Assembly (NCBI GenBank): GCA_016712415.1 | Contig: JADJRC010000002.1 | Span: 599,815 to 663,814 of the forward strand | DNA: 64,000 nucleotides | Direction: 5' to 3' | From: Lewinellaceae bacterium | Lineage (GTDB): Bacteria; Bacteroidota; Bacteroidia; Chitinophagales; Saprospiraceae | Shown here: piece by piece, positions 45,444 to 54,298 of the stretch | How the letters are laid out: every line of letters starts with the position of its first letter | Numbering within the stretch: position 1 is the first letter of the stretch | Position numbers and translations under genes: made by a program | The notes under the pieces: generated by a model | Seen by the model: the letters and a program-made list of their open reading frames with translations, nothing else | Databases searched by the model: none | Told to the model about the DNA's origin: nothing

Positions 45444-46163
45444 ATGAATAATCCACTACGCTGTATCATCGTGGAAGACGAGCCTCTGGCTACCGAAATC
45501 CTCACTGAGTATATTACGCAGACGCCGTTTCTCCGGCTTATCCACACTTGCGACGATGCCATCCAGGCACTGGAAGTCGTGCGGGCCTACCCTGTAGACG
45601 TCATTTTTCTGGACATCAACCTGCCCAAACTGAACGGACTGGAGTTTTTGAAAACACTCGTTAACCCGCCGAAAGTGATTCTCACCTCGGCCTACCATGA
45701 GTTTGCGGTACAGGGATTTGACCTGCGTGTAGTCGATTACCTGCTGAAGCCCATCGAGTTTAGCCGGTTTACCAAGGCTGTGTACAAACTCCTGCAGCCG
45801 AACCGCCTGCCCGATTTGCAGGCGGCCACCAAGCCGGCCCAATCGGTGCGGCCGTATTACTTTTTTACGGTCAACAAGCGTTCGGTAAAGATCTACCTCG
45901 ACGAAATACTGTTTATTGAAAGCCTGAAAGACTCGGTGAGCATCGTCACCAAAGAGAAGGCATACAACACACATTACCAGCTCGGCGAGTTGGAAGAGCT
46001 GATGCGTTCCGACAACTTTCTGCGCATACACCGCTCGTTTCTCGTCGCCATCGACAAGATCGAGTCGTTCTCTGCTGCGGAAGTGGAAGTAGCCGAGCGG
46101 ACGCTGCCGATCGGCCGAAGCCATAAGGAAACCGTGATGGGGAGACTGGGGCGGGGGGCGTAG
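45444..46163 (+). CDS. LytTR-family two-component response regulator
   Basis: 239 residues. Receiver domain 1-120 with the acidic pocket (CIIVEDEPLA), phosphoacceptor Asp in DVIFLDINLPKLNG (~residue 55), and the Lys in VDYLLKPIEF. The LytTR DNA-binding domain is at ~140-235 (LFIESLKDSVSIVT, FLRIHRSFLVAIDKIES). No histidine kinase is adjacent, though LytS/YehU-type kinases usually are, so it is an orphan here. It converges on the TIR gene with a 9-base gap. Confidence 0.92.
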   Translation: MNNPLRCIIVEDEPLATEILTEYITQTPFLRLIHTCDDAIQALEVVRAYPVDVIFLDINLPKLNGLEFLKTLVNPPKVILTSAYHEFAVQGFDLRVVDYLLKPIEFSRFTKAVYKLLQPNRLPDLQAATKPAQSVRPYYFFTVNKRSVKIYLDEILFIESLKDSVSIVTKEKAYNTHYQLGELEELMRSDNFLRIHRSFLVAIDKIESFSAAEVEVAERTLPIGRSHKETVMGRLGRGA

Positions 46164-46172
46164 AAACCGTCC

Positions 46173-47020
46173 TTACCCGTGGTTGATGCGTTCCAGCACC
46201 TTTGCCATACTCCTGTCGAAATTATCGCCGCTGATATCCAGCATGAGCACGCTTTTCAGGCGCTGGATGATGCTGCTGAACTCCTTTTGCAGGTCGAACA
46301 GACGCTTGCGATCGTCTTCCAGGTCGCGCGCGTCGCTGCCGAGTTGCCTGATCTCGGAGATATCATTGTCCATTTCGGCGATCTTCGCCTGAATCCCCTT
46401 GAGGGCTGTGATCTGGAATTTGGAATCGAACGCCACGGTGTCGAGGCTTACCGGGATAAACTTTTTATCGGCCAGCCACACGGCATACAGCGAGGCGGCG
46501 CTTTCCTGTCCGACCCAGCCCGATTGCAGGCTCTTCGAGGAAACGATGGAAACAACGGCATCGGCTTTTTTGATGCAGTCCTGGATAAACTGCATGATAG
46601 AGGTGCCTGCCTGCATATCTTCCTCATCGAGCAGCACGTCGATGTTGTTGTTTTTCAGGAAGTCGTTCACCTTGCGCGCCATATCCTTGTCGTTGTGGTT
46701 GTAGGAAATGAAAGCGATGGGGCGTTTATTGGCGTCTGAATGCGTGGCAGAGGCGGTCGATTGCGGTTGCGAAGTGGTATTGAAACCGATCCGGTACCGG
46801 AAGCCGGCTTAGATTTTGCCGCCAGTTCCAGTGCGGCGAAATTGACACGCGCCTGGATGCGTCCCCACTCGCTGAATTCGATCAGGCCGAGGTTGAACTG
46901 TTTTTCGCCGTTGTTGTATTGGGCCTGCAGCAAGAGGGCGTCGCCGCTGATCTGAGTGAGCAGGCTGAGAGCCTCTTTGGTTTGGCCGTTGGCGATAAGT
47001 TGTTGAATTTGTTCTTTCAT
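46173..47020 (-). pseudogene. Effector-associated domain (EAD11-like) + TIR domain protein, one-base frameshift
   Basis: Start ATG 47020. Residues 1-70 (LIANGQTKEALSLLTQISGD, then LGLIEFSEWGRIQARVNFAA) match the small helical effector-associated domains of conflict systems, type 11 as I recall it. After a linker the frame shifts near 46800 (one missing C in a CC run restores it) and a TIR domain follows: RPIAFISYNHNDKDMARKVN, DVLLDEEDMQAGTSIMQFI and SGWVGQESAASLYAV with the putative catalytic Glu of NADase TIRs. The C-terminal part is a helical tail of ~60 residues. EADs pair effectors with other proteins carrying the same EAD; none is seen nearby. A role in anti-phage abortive infection is inference. 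Confidence 0.75.
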
Positions 47021-47142
47021 CCGGTCGTAAAGCAGTCAGCAGTTTGAAAATGATATATTAGGGCAGGGCCAAAGGTAGTAAAAGGTCTTACTTTTTTCCA
47101 AGACTACATTTTTAGGTCATTTCGGGAATTTTTCGCCGGGCA

Positions 47143-47174
47143 TTGTTTTTTTGCACACGGACGCAGTACCTTTG
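47143..47174 (+). promoter_or_regulatory. Promoter of tRNA-Val
   Basis: TTG at 47143-47145, a 21-base spacer, then TACCTTTG at 47167-47174: the best full Bacteroidota promoter in the window, ending 37 bases before the tRNA. Confidence 0.65.
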
Positions 47175-47210
47175 CGCTCCCGAATCAAAGGAGTCGGGCA
47201 TTTTGACATA

Positions 47211-47284
47211 CGGGCCATAGCTCAGTTGGTTAGAGCGCCACGTTGACATCGTGGAGGTCACAGGTTCGAATCCCGTTGGTCCGA
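47211..47284 (+). tRNA. tRNA-Val(GAC)
   Basis: 74 nt without encoded CCA. Acceptor CGGGCCA pairs TGGTCCG with one G-U; D stem GCTC/GAGC; anticodon stem CCACG/CGTGG with loop TTGACAT, anticodon GAC; T loop TTCGAAT. The T stem has one A-C mismatch (ACAGG against CCCGT). A strong promoter lies upstream. Confidence 0.93.
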
Positions 47285-47285
47285 C

Positions 47286-47440
47286 AATTCGGTGTGGGTG
47301 TGGGTGTGAGGGTGTGGGGGTGTGGGTGTGAGGGTGTGGGTGTGAGAGAGTGGGTGAGGGTGAGGGTGTGTGGGTGTGGGTGTGAGGGTGTGGGTGTGAG
47401 AGAGTGGGTGTGAGGGTGTGAGTGTGGGTGTGGGGGGACG
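47286..47440. repeat. GT-rich satellite, left arm of the four-helix-bundle cassette
   Basis: About 150 bases of GGTGTG, GGTGTGA and GGTGAG units, including a ~38-bp block present twice (about 47323-47360 and 47374-47411). The first 17 bases, AATTCGGTGTGGGTGTG, are the exact reverse complement of 47986-48002. It begins 2 bases after tRNA-Val. Long HT/HP-rich minus-strand ORFs here are artefacts of the repeat. Confidence 0.85.
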
Positions 47441-47563
47441 ATACTTTGAATATACTCAAAGTAAATAGGTTTGGGAAAACAACCTCCATCAACACATTGG
47501 TTTTCAACGCACCGGAATACTGTAATTTCTTAAATTCGGGGATTCGGTATAATTGATGACAAT

Positions 47564-47911
47564 ATGTTTGACTTTGAGAAATTGGAGGTGTACCAGATAG
47601 CCAGGCAGCTCAACCGGGATGTGCTGAAATTCATTTTTGCGCACCCGACACTGGATCCCTACCTCAAAGACCAATGGAAGCGATGTATGATCAGTTCAGT
47701 GCTCAATCTGTCAGAAGGCACCGGACGGGTTTCAGACGCGGATAAAAAACATTTTTTTACGATTGCCCGGGGTTCCATATTTGAATGTACCACGCTGCTT
47801 CAAATAGTCAAAGACCTCGACCAGATTGATGACCCCCAGTATCAGAAATTCTACGCGCAGTACGAACAGGTTTCTAAAATGTTGCTTGGTATGTATCGCA
47901 GTAAAACATAA
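47564..47911 (+). CDS. Four-helix-bundle protein (23S rRNA intervening-sequence / bAvd-like)
   Basis: 115 residues. Opening FDFEKLEVYQIARQLNRDVL, then SVLNLSEGTGRVSDADKKHF and FTIARGSIFECTTLLQIVKD match the small four-helix-bundle family found in 23S rRNA intervening sequences, resembling the Avd protein of diversity-generating retroelements. They form pentameric, basic-surfaced bundles that may bind nucleic acid; function unproven. Here the gene is in an intergenic cassette between two tRNA genes, flanked by inverted satellite arms, with no reverse transcriptase nearby. Confidence 0.88.
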   Translation: MFDFEKLEVYQIARQLNRDVLKFIFAHPTLDPYLKDQWKRCMISSVLNLSEGTGRVSDADKKHFFTIARGSIFECTTLLQIVKDLDQIDDPQYQKFYAQYEQVSKMLLGMYRSKT

Positions 47912-47923
47912 CTTATTCACACA

Positions 47924-48002
47924 CACCCTCACACTCACACCCTCACACCCTCACACCCTCACACCCACACCCACACCCACACCTTCACACCCACACCGAA
48001 TT
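47924..48002. repeat. CA-rich satellite, right arm of the four-helix-bundle cassette
   Basis: CACACC and CACTCACACC units, reverse complement in character to the left arm; the last 17 bases (47986-48002) complement the left arm's first 17 exactly. It ends directly before tRNA-Pro. Confidence 0.85.
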
Positions 48003-48076
48003 CGGGATGTAGCTCAGTCCGGTAGAGTACACGTCTGGGGGGCGTGTGGTCGCAGGTTCGAATCCTGTCATCCCGA
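48003..48076 (+). tRNA. tRNA-Pro(GGG), island attachment site
   Basis: 74 nt. Acceptor CGGGATG/CATCCCG, D stem GCTC/GAGT, anticodon stem CACGT/GCGTG with loop CTGGGGG (anticodon GGG), T stem GCAGG/CCTGT. The 3' half from 48028 is copied in inverse orientation at 49317-49388, marking it as an integration target. Confidence 0.93.
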
Positions 48077-48099
48077 CCCTAATTATCAAGGAGTTATGC
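48028..48099 (+). repeat. 72-bp att-like repeat, copy in intact tRNA-Pro
   Basis: Covers tRNA-Pro from mid anticodon arm to its 3' end plus 23 bases (ending CAAGGAGTTATGC). Identical, inverted copy at 49317-49388. Confidence 0.85.
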
Positions 48100-48139
48100 T
48101 TACTGACAATCAAAAAGTACATCCATTTCAACAGGCATT

Positions 48140-49231
48140 AGTTTGACGGAAAGGATTGGAATGATGGAACACGAGAAGTACGAAAGTCCCATCCAAATCA
48201 TACCCTACTGAATCAGAAAATCAGGCAGTATTATGCTACCATTGAATCAAGGCTGTTGAACTCTTGAGATTACAAATCAGACACTACATCGGGAGGCCAT
48301 TGTTAATCCTGTACCTAAAAAGCAACAGGCAAGTATTGATTTCTTTGAATATGGTCAATCTTGGGTGGATCGCCAAAAATGTCTGGGAGTCGGAAATGCA
48401 CGTGCTTATGAAATACATTGAATCGGCTTAAAACCTACCTTGGCCGTGAACACCTGACATTCTCGGATCTCAATTATGACTTCCTTGAAGATTTTCAGGC
48501 TGCCTTACTAAATAAGGGTGTCAAGCAAAATTCTATCAGTTTCTACCTAAGAACCATCCGTACCATTTTGAATAAAGCCATTAAGGCCAAGGTTCTGGGC
48601 GTGAAAATTATCCGTTTCAAGATTTTAGTGTAAAGCATGAAAGCACTGCGAAACGAGCCGTTGCCAAAGAAGTCATCGGACGAATTGAAGCAATAGAATT
48701 GCCAGTTGACACCCCTATTTGGCACAACCGGAATTACTTCATGCTTTCTTTTTTATCTTAATGGATTTCATTTGTTGATCTTTCATATCTAAAATGGTCA
48801 GATATTAAAGATGGAAGGATCATTTACAGGCGGCGAAAAACAGGCAAAATTTATAACATTAAACTTGCTCCAAAGGCAATAGGAATTTTAGAGTTTTATC
48901 AGGAAAGGCCGAGCAACACACCTTTTATTTTGCCTATTATCCCTCCATCATCTCTTGGAAACAAGGAGAACGAGTTATTTTACACTCGTCAGGGGTACTC
49001 CATTTGTAATAAGTACCTGAAAAAAATCGCGGAATTATGTAGTATACGAGAAAAGTTACAACTTATGTATCGCGCTACAGTTGGTCGACCATAGCCCGCT
49101 CTTTAGGATATTCTAAAGACATGATTGCTGAGGCTCTTGGGCATGAATATGGCAATAAGGTTACCGGCATTTATTTGGATCATTATGGTAATGAGGTATT
49201 AGATGAAATGAATGCTAAAGTGATAGACTAA
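48140..49231 (+). pseudogene. Tyrosine recombinase / integrase, several one-base frameshifts
   Basis: About 360 residues when frames are joined. N-terminal Arm-type region (KDWNDGTREVRKSHPNHTLL), SAM-like core-binding domain (RLKTYLGREHLTFSDLNYDF, FYLRTIRTILNKAIK), catalytic domain (FVDLSYLKWSDIKDGRIIYR with its Lys-bearing RRKTGK, SWSTIARSLGYSKDMIAEAL, then GHEYGNKVTGIYLDHYG with catalytic His and Tyr). Breaks near 48265, 48410, 48600, 48752-48765 and 49055 are each repaired by one base in a short run, e.g. six T where five give MLSFYLNG. Likely the integrase of the island inserted at tRNA-Pro; true inactivation is not certain. Confidence 0.82.
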
Positions 49232-49316
49232 AGTATGGTTTAGGTTAGTGCAGTGATTTGCACGTGGTTCGCCGCGCATACAGGAATGAGGGTACAAAAA
49301 AAGGAGTCATGCTGTT

Positions 49317-49388
49317 GCATAACTCCTTGATAATTAGGGTCGGGATGACAGGATTCGAACCTGCGACCACACGCCCCCCAGACGTGTA
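49317..49388 (-). repeat. 72-bp att-like repeat, inverted copy of the tRNA-Pro 3' half
   Basis: Exact reverse complement of 48028-48099. It lacks the tRNA 5' third, so it is not a functional tRNA gene. The recombinase gene lies between the two copies. Confidence 0.85.
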
Positions 49389-50040
49389 TAAACTGGGGGA
49401 ATGTTGAGTGTAATTTATTGATAATCAATCTGTTAATTTTTGCCCTAATCCAGTTTGCACGTAATTTGCAAGTAAACTGCCGATTTGAATGAACTTTCAG
49501 GCCGTTTTGACCTAACCAAAGGTACATTTAGTTTTTGGCAGAAAAAATGACCCGCGCATTGAAAACAGGTATTAACGCATTTTAGACCCCAACTTTGTTG
49601 CCTAATGTACCGTAATATAGGCATCCCCCTACCGCCTCCTATCCAGTCAACCACCCCTACCATCACCCCCTCTTTTTGGGTACCAACAGTATTTCCCGCA
49701 CCACCTTTTGGCACAACCTACATAACAATACATTCACCAAGCATCTAATATTATTATGTAGGAAAGTTCTTCTTCCCCTTACCCAACAGTGGAGAACCTT
49801 TGAGTACAACAGCCCCCCATCACCTTCGAGCCAACAGTCATTATTTTCTACACTGTTCAGAGGCGTACTCTACACCTATATTATATGTAGCCCCACAGTG
49901 GCAGAACCTTTGGGTATCATGGTGTTTGTTCTGGAGGTCTGACCCCAGACTTTCAATACAGTTTGGGGTGTTCTTTTTACCTAAAAATCGGACTATTCGT
50001 AAATATATTGTTATGTAAAACAGATTTTTGTCTGTACCGC
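49389..50040. other. Gene-free AT-rich stretch with imperfect repeats
   Basis: No coding region recognised. Two imperfect 26-bp repeats, about 49779-49804 and 49891-49916, share CACAGTGG or AACAGTGG and AGAACCTTTG; CCAACAGT also occurs at about 49684 and 49831. They resemble degenerate iterons next to a polymerase-like gene, but this is a weak suggestion. Confidence 0.4.
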
Positions 50041-51036
50041 TCACCACTTCTGACAATCCAATATTGGAGTGTAACCCACAATGCTTTAATGGTTCTCTCC
50101 ATTACAGACTTGAGATACTCCTCTTCACCTTGATAGTAATGATACTGTCGTGGATGGTAAAGATTGGAAGCTCAGGCCTTTCCTCGGAAATGACCCGGCA
50201 ACAATGGTTCAATATGATGTCTGCTTCCATTACTTGGAGTGCAGGAGAGTGTTCGATGTACACGGTCGTCTGGATTACCATGCTTAATCAGGTCAACCAT
50301 CTCGGCAACAGTTGGGAACCTTGCCCTGAATGCCTGAACTGCTTTGCTATTATTACCCTTCCTTCCAAACAGGATGCTGTAAGTTGCTTTCTTAGCCGCG
50401 TCCCTTTTTGTCCCGTACTTATTGATGTCGAGGTAAGGGGCAATCATATCTCCCAAGTTGTCGTAAAAGGTGCCACTGGTCACCCAATCAAGGTACTCTT
50501 GAACATCTTTGGACTGAAACCTCTCGGTGATAAAATCTACTAACATAATATAACCTTCGCCTGCTAACCTACTTGTATTTCTTTCCTTATCTTCTCCTGA
50601 TACTTTATTGGTTATATCCCTCCATGTAAATGTTCCATCGTTCCTCTCCAAGTAGGCTTTTAACCGTAGACTCTTCCACAGATGGATTGTATTGGTATAT
50701 GGGCTTCCTATCCCATTGCTGGTGAAACCTTCGGGTCGGTTAAAGTCCCCAGTAAGAATGGCTGTGAGTTCTTGATGTCCACTGTAACCAACCTTTGCCT
50801 CCATAAGTTACCGTTTGCCGGAGTTCCTTCTTCAACCTTACTATCGGACTGTGGTACCTTCCTGTGGTGGTATCAACACCATTGTCTTCAAATGAACCTT
50901 CGTGGATGCGTATGGCTGTTAAGTAACGCTTGATGAACCGGGCTTCCGGGTCAAATTTCTTGAAATCTGGTATATTCCTTAATCTACTTTGGAAATGTCT
51001 GTCTGAATGATGTAAACTCCAATTGGTCATCTTCAC
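50041..51036 (-). pseudogene. Single-subunit polymerase-like protein (family A/T7-type palm), frameshifted
   Basis: About 330 residues over three frames. The N-terminal part (EARFIKRYLTAIRIHEGSFE, GRYHSPIVRLKKELRQTVTY) leads into a motif-A-like RLVTVDIKNSQPFLL (about 50758-50805). A middle part includes TKRDAAKKATYSILFGRKGN (motif B-like, Lys..Tyr..Gly, 50345-50412). Then LQVMEADIILNHCCRVISEE and LPIFTIHDSI (motif C-like HDS, about 50135-50215), ending GEEEYLKSVMERTIK and GYTPILDCQKW. The D / K..YG / HD triple fits the right-hand palm shared by family A DNA polymerases and T7-type RNA polymerases. Such genes occur on Bacteroidota mobile elements as unannotated proteins. Shifts near 50800, 50260 and 50100. 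Template and product are unknown. Confidence 0.55.
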
Positions 51037-51271
51037 CCACCATTAGATGAAACAACCAGACGTTTTTGAGGGTATCTATGGGCTGTGGTGGAAACTCCTC
51101 AATGGAATCTTCAAATGATTCGGTCAGAACCTTTGCGTCTAACCTCGGTATGTAACCACCAGTTACTATGTCCTCTTTCCATGCAAAGCAAGCAGAGGTT
51201 AAGTCATTGGCCTCTTTCTGGCAAATGTATGTTCCTCCTTGAAAATCCGTGAGAAAGGTATAGGTAGTCAT
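50984..51271 (-). CDS. Small conserved-type hypothetical protein
   Basis: 95 residues, MTTYTFLTDFQGGTYICQKE onward with KNVWLFHLMVGEDDQLEFT near the end. I have seen similar short acidic proteins in Bacteroidota mobile elements but know no function. It overlaps the start of the polymerase-like gene by 53 bases and follows the 51275-51541 ORF by 3 bases, so all three are probably one transcript. Confidence 0.5.
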   Translation of the reverse strand: MTTYTFLTDFQGGTYICQKEANDLTSACFAWKEDIVTGGYIPRLDAKVLTESFEDSIEEFPPQPIDTLKNVWLFHLMVGEDDQLEFTSFRQTFPK

Positions 51272-51274
51272 GTA

Positions 51275-51541
51275 TCAGTTTCCTTTATGCTTCTGTGAAT
51301 GGTTCTCCCCCGAAAAGTCCTTTTTTTGCCGGAGTTTTTCAAGTGCTTTTCGGAGTTTCTTGATGAAGTCCTTGTCTTCTGGTGTTTTATTGGGTTTTCT
51401 GTCCCATTGCTGCAATTCTTCTTTTACCTTTTGGTACTCCTTTCGGCACTCTCCTTGCCTTTGATTGACGTGTTTTCCATTCTTACCACTGCTCTTCCAT
51501 CTCTCGGATGCTGTTCTGAACTTCATCGGAGTGTTGAACAT
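51275..51541 (-). CDS. Small basic hypothetical protein
   Basis: 88 residues from ATG 51541 (MFNTPMKFRTASERWKSSG). Highly charged and helical, with CRKEYQKVKEELQQWDRKP and a C-terminal KKDFSGENHSQKHKGN. The ending is reminiscent of basic, His-containing tails in some toxin nuclease domains, but I cannot assign a family. Located just upstream of two other island genes on the same strand. Confidence 0.45.
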   Translation of the reverse strand: MFNTPMKFRTASERWKSSGKNGKHVNQRQGECRKEYQKVKEELQQWDRKPNKTPEDKDFIKKLRKALEKLRQKKDFSGENHSQKHKGN

Positions 51542-51653
51542 AATAATATGGTACAACAAGGGTCAAAATCCCAAGGAGGATTGCTAACAGGAGCAACTTT
51601 CCTGAAAAAGTTGAACCTTTTGACGTGGTGACGAGAGTGGACATGACAAGGAG

Positions 51654-53150
51654 TTATGTGCGTATCAATTCGTTAAAAACTAAGGTTCCATTTAAAAACT
51701 CAAACTCCACAATCTGACGTGTTTTGTTCACGCCTGAACTTTCTACAAAACTATTGTAAATTCTGCTTTCATCTCCATTCTCAACAAAAACTGTAAAAGG
51801 CACTCTATTTCTTTTTTCTCTGTCCTTGAACAAATTTACGGATACGAATGCTTTCCAATTGGGATGACATCCCAATTCACATTTTCTTGAGGATTGCTTA
51901 CAAGAGTTCCTCCTGCATTTGCATCTACGTCTAATTTGCCAATCGAGCCGTTGTATTCAAGGATTTTATTCTGATAGTTTATATGTTTACCTCCCTCAAT
52001 GTTAACGTGTAAATCCAAATCGTCGGTAGTATTCCAAGACAAATTGACTCTTATACTACCTCTTTCTCCTTGCAACCTTTCTTTGCTCAAAGTTATTAGC
52101 CGTTTCAATTCTATTTCCTCTTGTTGCTTGTTTTCTTCGGATGAATTTATAAGCCCTGTATTGATTCGCAACCAACCTCATCAATTAGTTTAAGTCTTCG
52201 GCTTTCACTTGTCTCAATAACTTTTGCAGGCTCTGGGGCTTCAAACTCTTGCGGCAATGTTTTAATGTAACGAATTACCCTCTTGCAAATCAATGAAAAT
52301 ATAATACAAAATTGGCTCATTACCCAAAACGGATTACGCCATATCTAATATTTTTATTGTTATGAGGATATGTTTTATCACTTGTTTTATATTCCGTTAA
52401 ACTTTCATCAAACGATATGAAGTACTTAGGTTTGAAAAGAACATCGCCATCTAAATTTTTACTTATGTCATTCATCAATTCTTGTAAACGTATGATTTAA
52501 CAAAGTTCAACTTATCTCGAAACTCAATTTCGTTTTAATTTGTCTGCGTCAAGTCCTTCAAATTGTTCTATCCCACCCTATCTGAAAAAAAGTTGGAGAA
52601 TAGGCTTGATAAAGTCCTTGTTCACTCTTTGCCGCATTTTTGGACCAAGAGCAACTGTCGGGTTAAACGGGCTAATTACATTGCTTGCTGAATTGTGCTT
52701 TATCATGTTAAAGCCTGTTTAATGTAAAATTCTTGAAGGGTATTAAAATTTACTTTGACTACTTTAATCTGACTTTGGTTGAAGTGTGGATTGTCTTTAT
52801 CACTTCAACCTGCTCAAATATTGATGAATCGCTTGAAAAGAAGGGGTATCCAAAATTCACTTTGAGTTCTGGCTGACCAATTTTGTTGAACTGTCCATTC
52901 ATAGACCAATTGCTTATGAATGTCTTTAACCTTGTTGTTCCATTCTCATCTGAATAAAATGGTGAATAGTGTGAATAATCAGATCTTGCATGTATTTATA
53001 ATCAATTATTCGGATTGTAGAGAACGAAATATACATTGCTTGCTCTAATATAAAACTTTTGAATTTCATTAAGTCATCCTCAAACATGTAACTGAATATT
53101 TTTCCTGAAATTTTATTGGTTTCAGTTTGCACTAATTCCTGATATTTTGT
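51654..53150 (-). pseudogene. Hypothetical protein with C-terminal DUF2135/YfaP-like beta-sandwich, frameshifted
   Basis: Roughly 490 residues if the frames are joined; the N-terminal boundary is uncertain. Readable stretches in order: KIFSYMFEDDL, FYIRASNVYFVLYNPNN, TRLKTFISNWSMNGQFNKIG, NPTVALGPKMRQRVNKDFIK, DVLFKPKYFISFDESLTEYK, IRYGVIRFG, NEPILYYIFIDLQEGNSLH, a helical linker with ELKRLITLSKERLQGE, and then VNLSWNTTDDLDLHVNIEGG, IGKLDVDANAGGTLVSNPQ and AFVSVNLFKDREKRNRVPF. The last three match the DLDLHV/LDVDAN pattern of DUF2135-type domains. Downstream of a McrB/nuclease pair on the same strand; part of that module or a neighbour. Function unknown. Confidence 0.45.
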
Positions 53151-53179
53151 AACTATTTGTGGATGATTTTCTTAACAAA

Positions 53180-54298
53180 GAAAATTGTTTAGTCCGACGC
53201 GATAAGCAAAATGATTTTTTTTACCATATTCCAGTCTATTCGCCCAAAAATTGTCTTCTTGTATGCTTTATCAAGCAATACTAAATCGGGTCTCAAAAAA
53301 AAACGAGTTGTTGGATGGTCATTCAACTTTAATTCAAAAGGATTAGGCGTTACCTCAAATCTTTTTCAAGAATACCATTGACATCTGCATATACGGCTGT
53401 TTTTCTCGTATTCGGGGTGTTATGCAAAAAGTTTGACACATATCTTCCCAAATATCGTAAAAACTACTAAAACCCCAATAGATACCTTCGTTATCTTCAT
53501 GTCTCTCGCCATATAAAAACGCTTCAATTGCTTCGTAAAAATGCCAATAGTCTTCGTCTTTGTAAGTGGTCTCAATATCAATTTCATCGAGTTTTGTGCT
53601 TAAAATATCTAAGGTCTCACTGAATGTTTTTTCTCCAAACAGTTTGCTATCTGGTTGTAGTTGTCTTTCTTAAAACTGTTCAGCAAGGTCAACTGCATGA
53701 ACAGGAATTGTATCAATTTCTTCTAATTCTGTTTTTAATTTCCGAATAAATGAAGCAAAAAGTTGAAGAATCGGTAGCTACTTTTCATAATTACATTGTT
53801 TTGCAATATTCATCTCGTCAAGATAAATTACATCGTCTTCAAGGTAAATGGTTTGTGAAATATCTATGCAACTTAGAGTAATCTATCTCATGGCTTCTAA
53901 CTTGCTTCTTTCCAATGCGGAAATTCTCAATTCATCATAGCCCTCTAATATTTTTTTTCAATTGAATTAAGTTTGCCATAAAAAGCCACCTGCTTTTGTT
54001 TCTCATTTATAAAACTAAATCCGTTTTCCTTTCAATAACCCCATCTCTGTCAATTGTTACATCCTTCGTTCAATTCCTCTTGCTTTTTTGTGGTATGTTT
54101 TGAAAGTTCGATACATCTTAAAAAAGAACCCTTTCACTTGGTCGAAATCATTCTCATCAAAGTCGGTGAAACCTAACGGTAGCCAAAATTCTAATTGCTC
54201 TGCATTTTGCCGACTTCTTTGGATACCAACAAAAGAGTAGTTTCGACGACCGTATTCTTCATCGTTTTTATGAACTTTATGTTGTTTAGGTCAAACAT
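53180..54298 (-). pseudogene. LlaJI/McrC-like restriction nuclease subunit, frameshifted
   Basis: Start ATG 54298 overlaps the McrB-like stop by 12 bases. Joined pieces: GRRNYSFVGIQRSRQNAEQL, EFWLPLGFTDFDENDFDQVK, KMYRTFKTYHKKARGIERR, TIDRDGVIERKTDLVFINEK, FLYGERHEDNEGIYWGFSSF, YDIWEDMCQTF, then RFFLRPDLVLLDKAYKKTIF and, with one A added in a run, GRIDWKYGKKNHFAYRVGL. The RPD plus IDWK combination fits a PD-(D/E)xK nuclease, and the WEDMC block recalls LlaJI-type endonucleases. At least seven one-base shifts. Such proteins cut DNA together with a McrB-type NTPase; the recognised site or modification is unknown. The 3' boundary is approximate. Confidence 0.5.

Noticed and set aside
47112..47507. 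131-residue minus-strand ORF rich in His, Thr and Pro
   Set aside because: It is a translation of the GT satellite and the antisense of tRNA-Val.
47564..48002. Diversity-generating retroelement (Avd-like gene)
   Set aside because: No reverse transcriptase, template repeat or variable repeat is found nearby; the gene fits the intervening-sequence family better.
52926..53132. Nuclease motif IIDYKYM in a 68-residue ORF
   Set aside because: The alternative frame gives a more protein-like reading (ASNVYFVLYNPNN), and a better DWKY motif occurs at about 53220, so this is probably a shadow.
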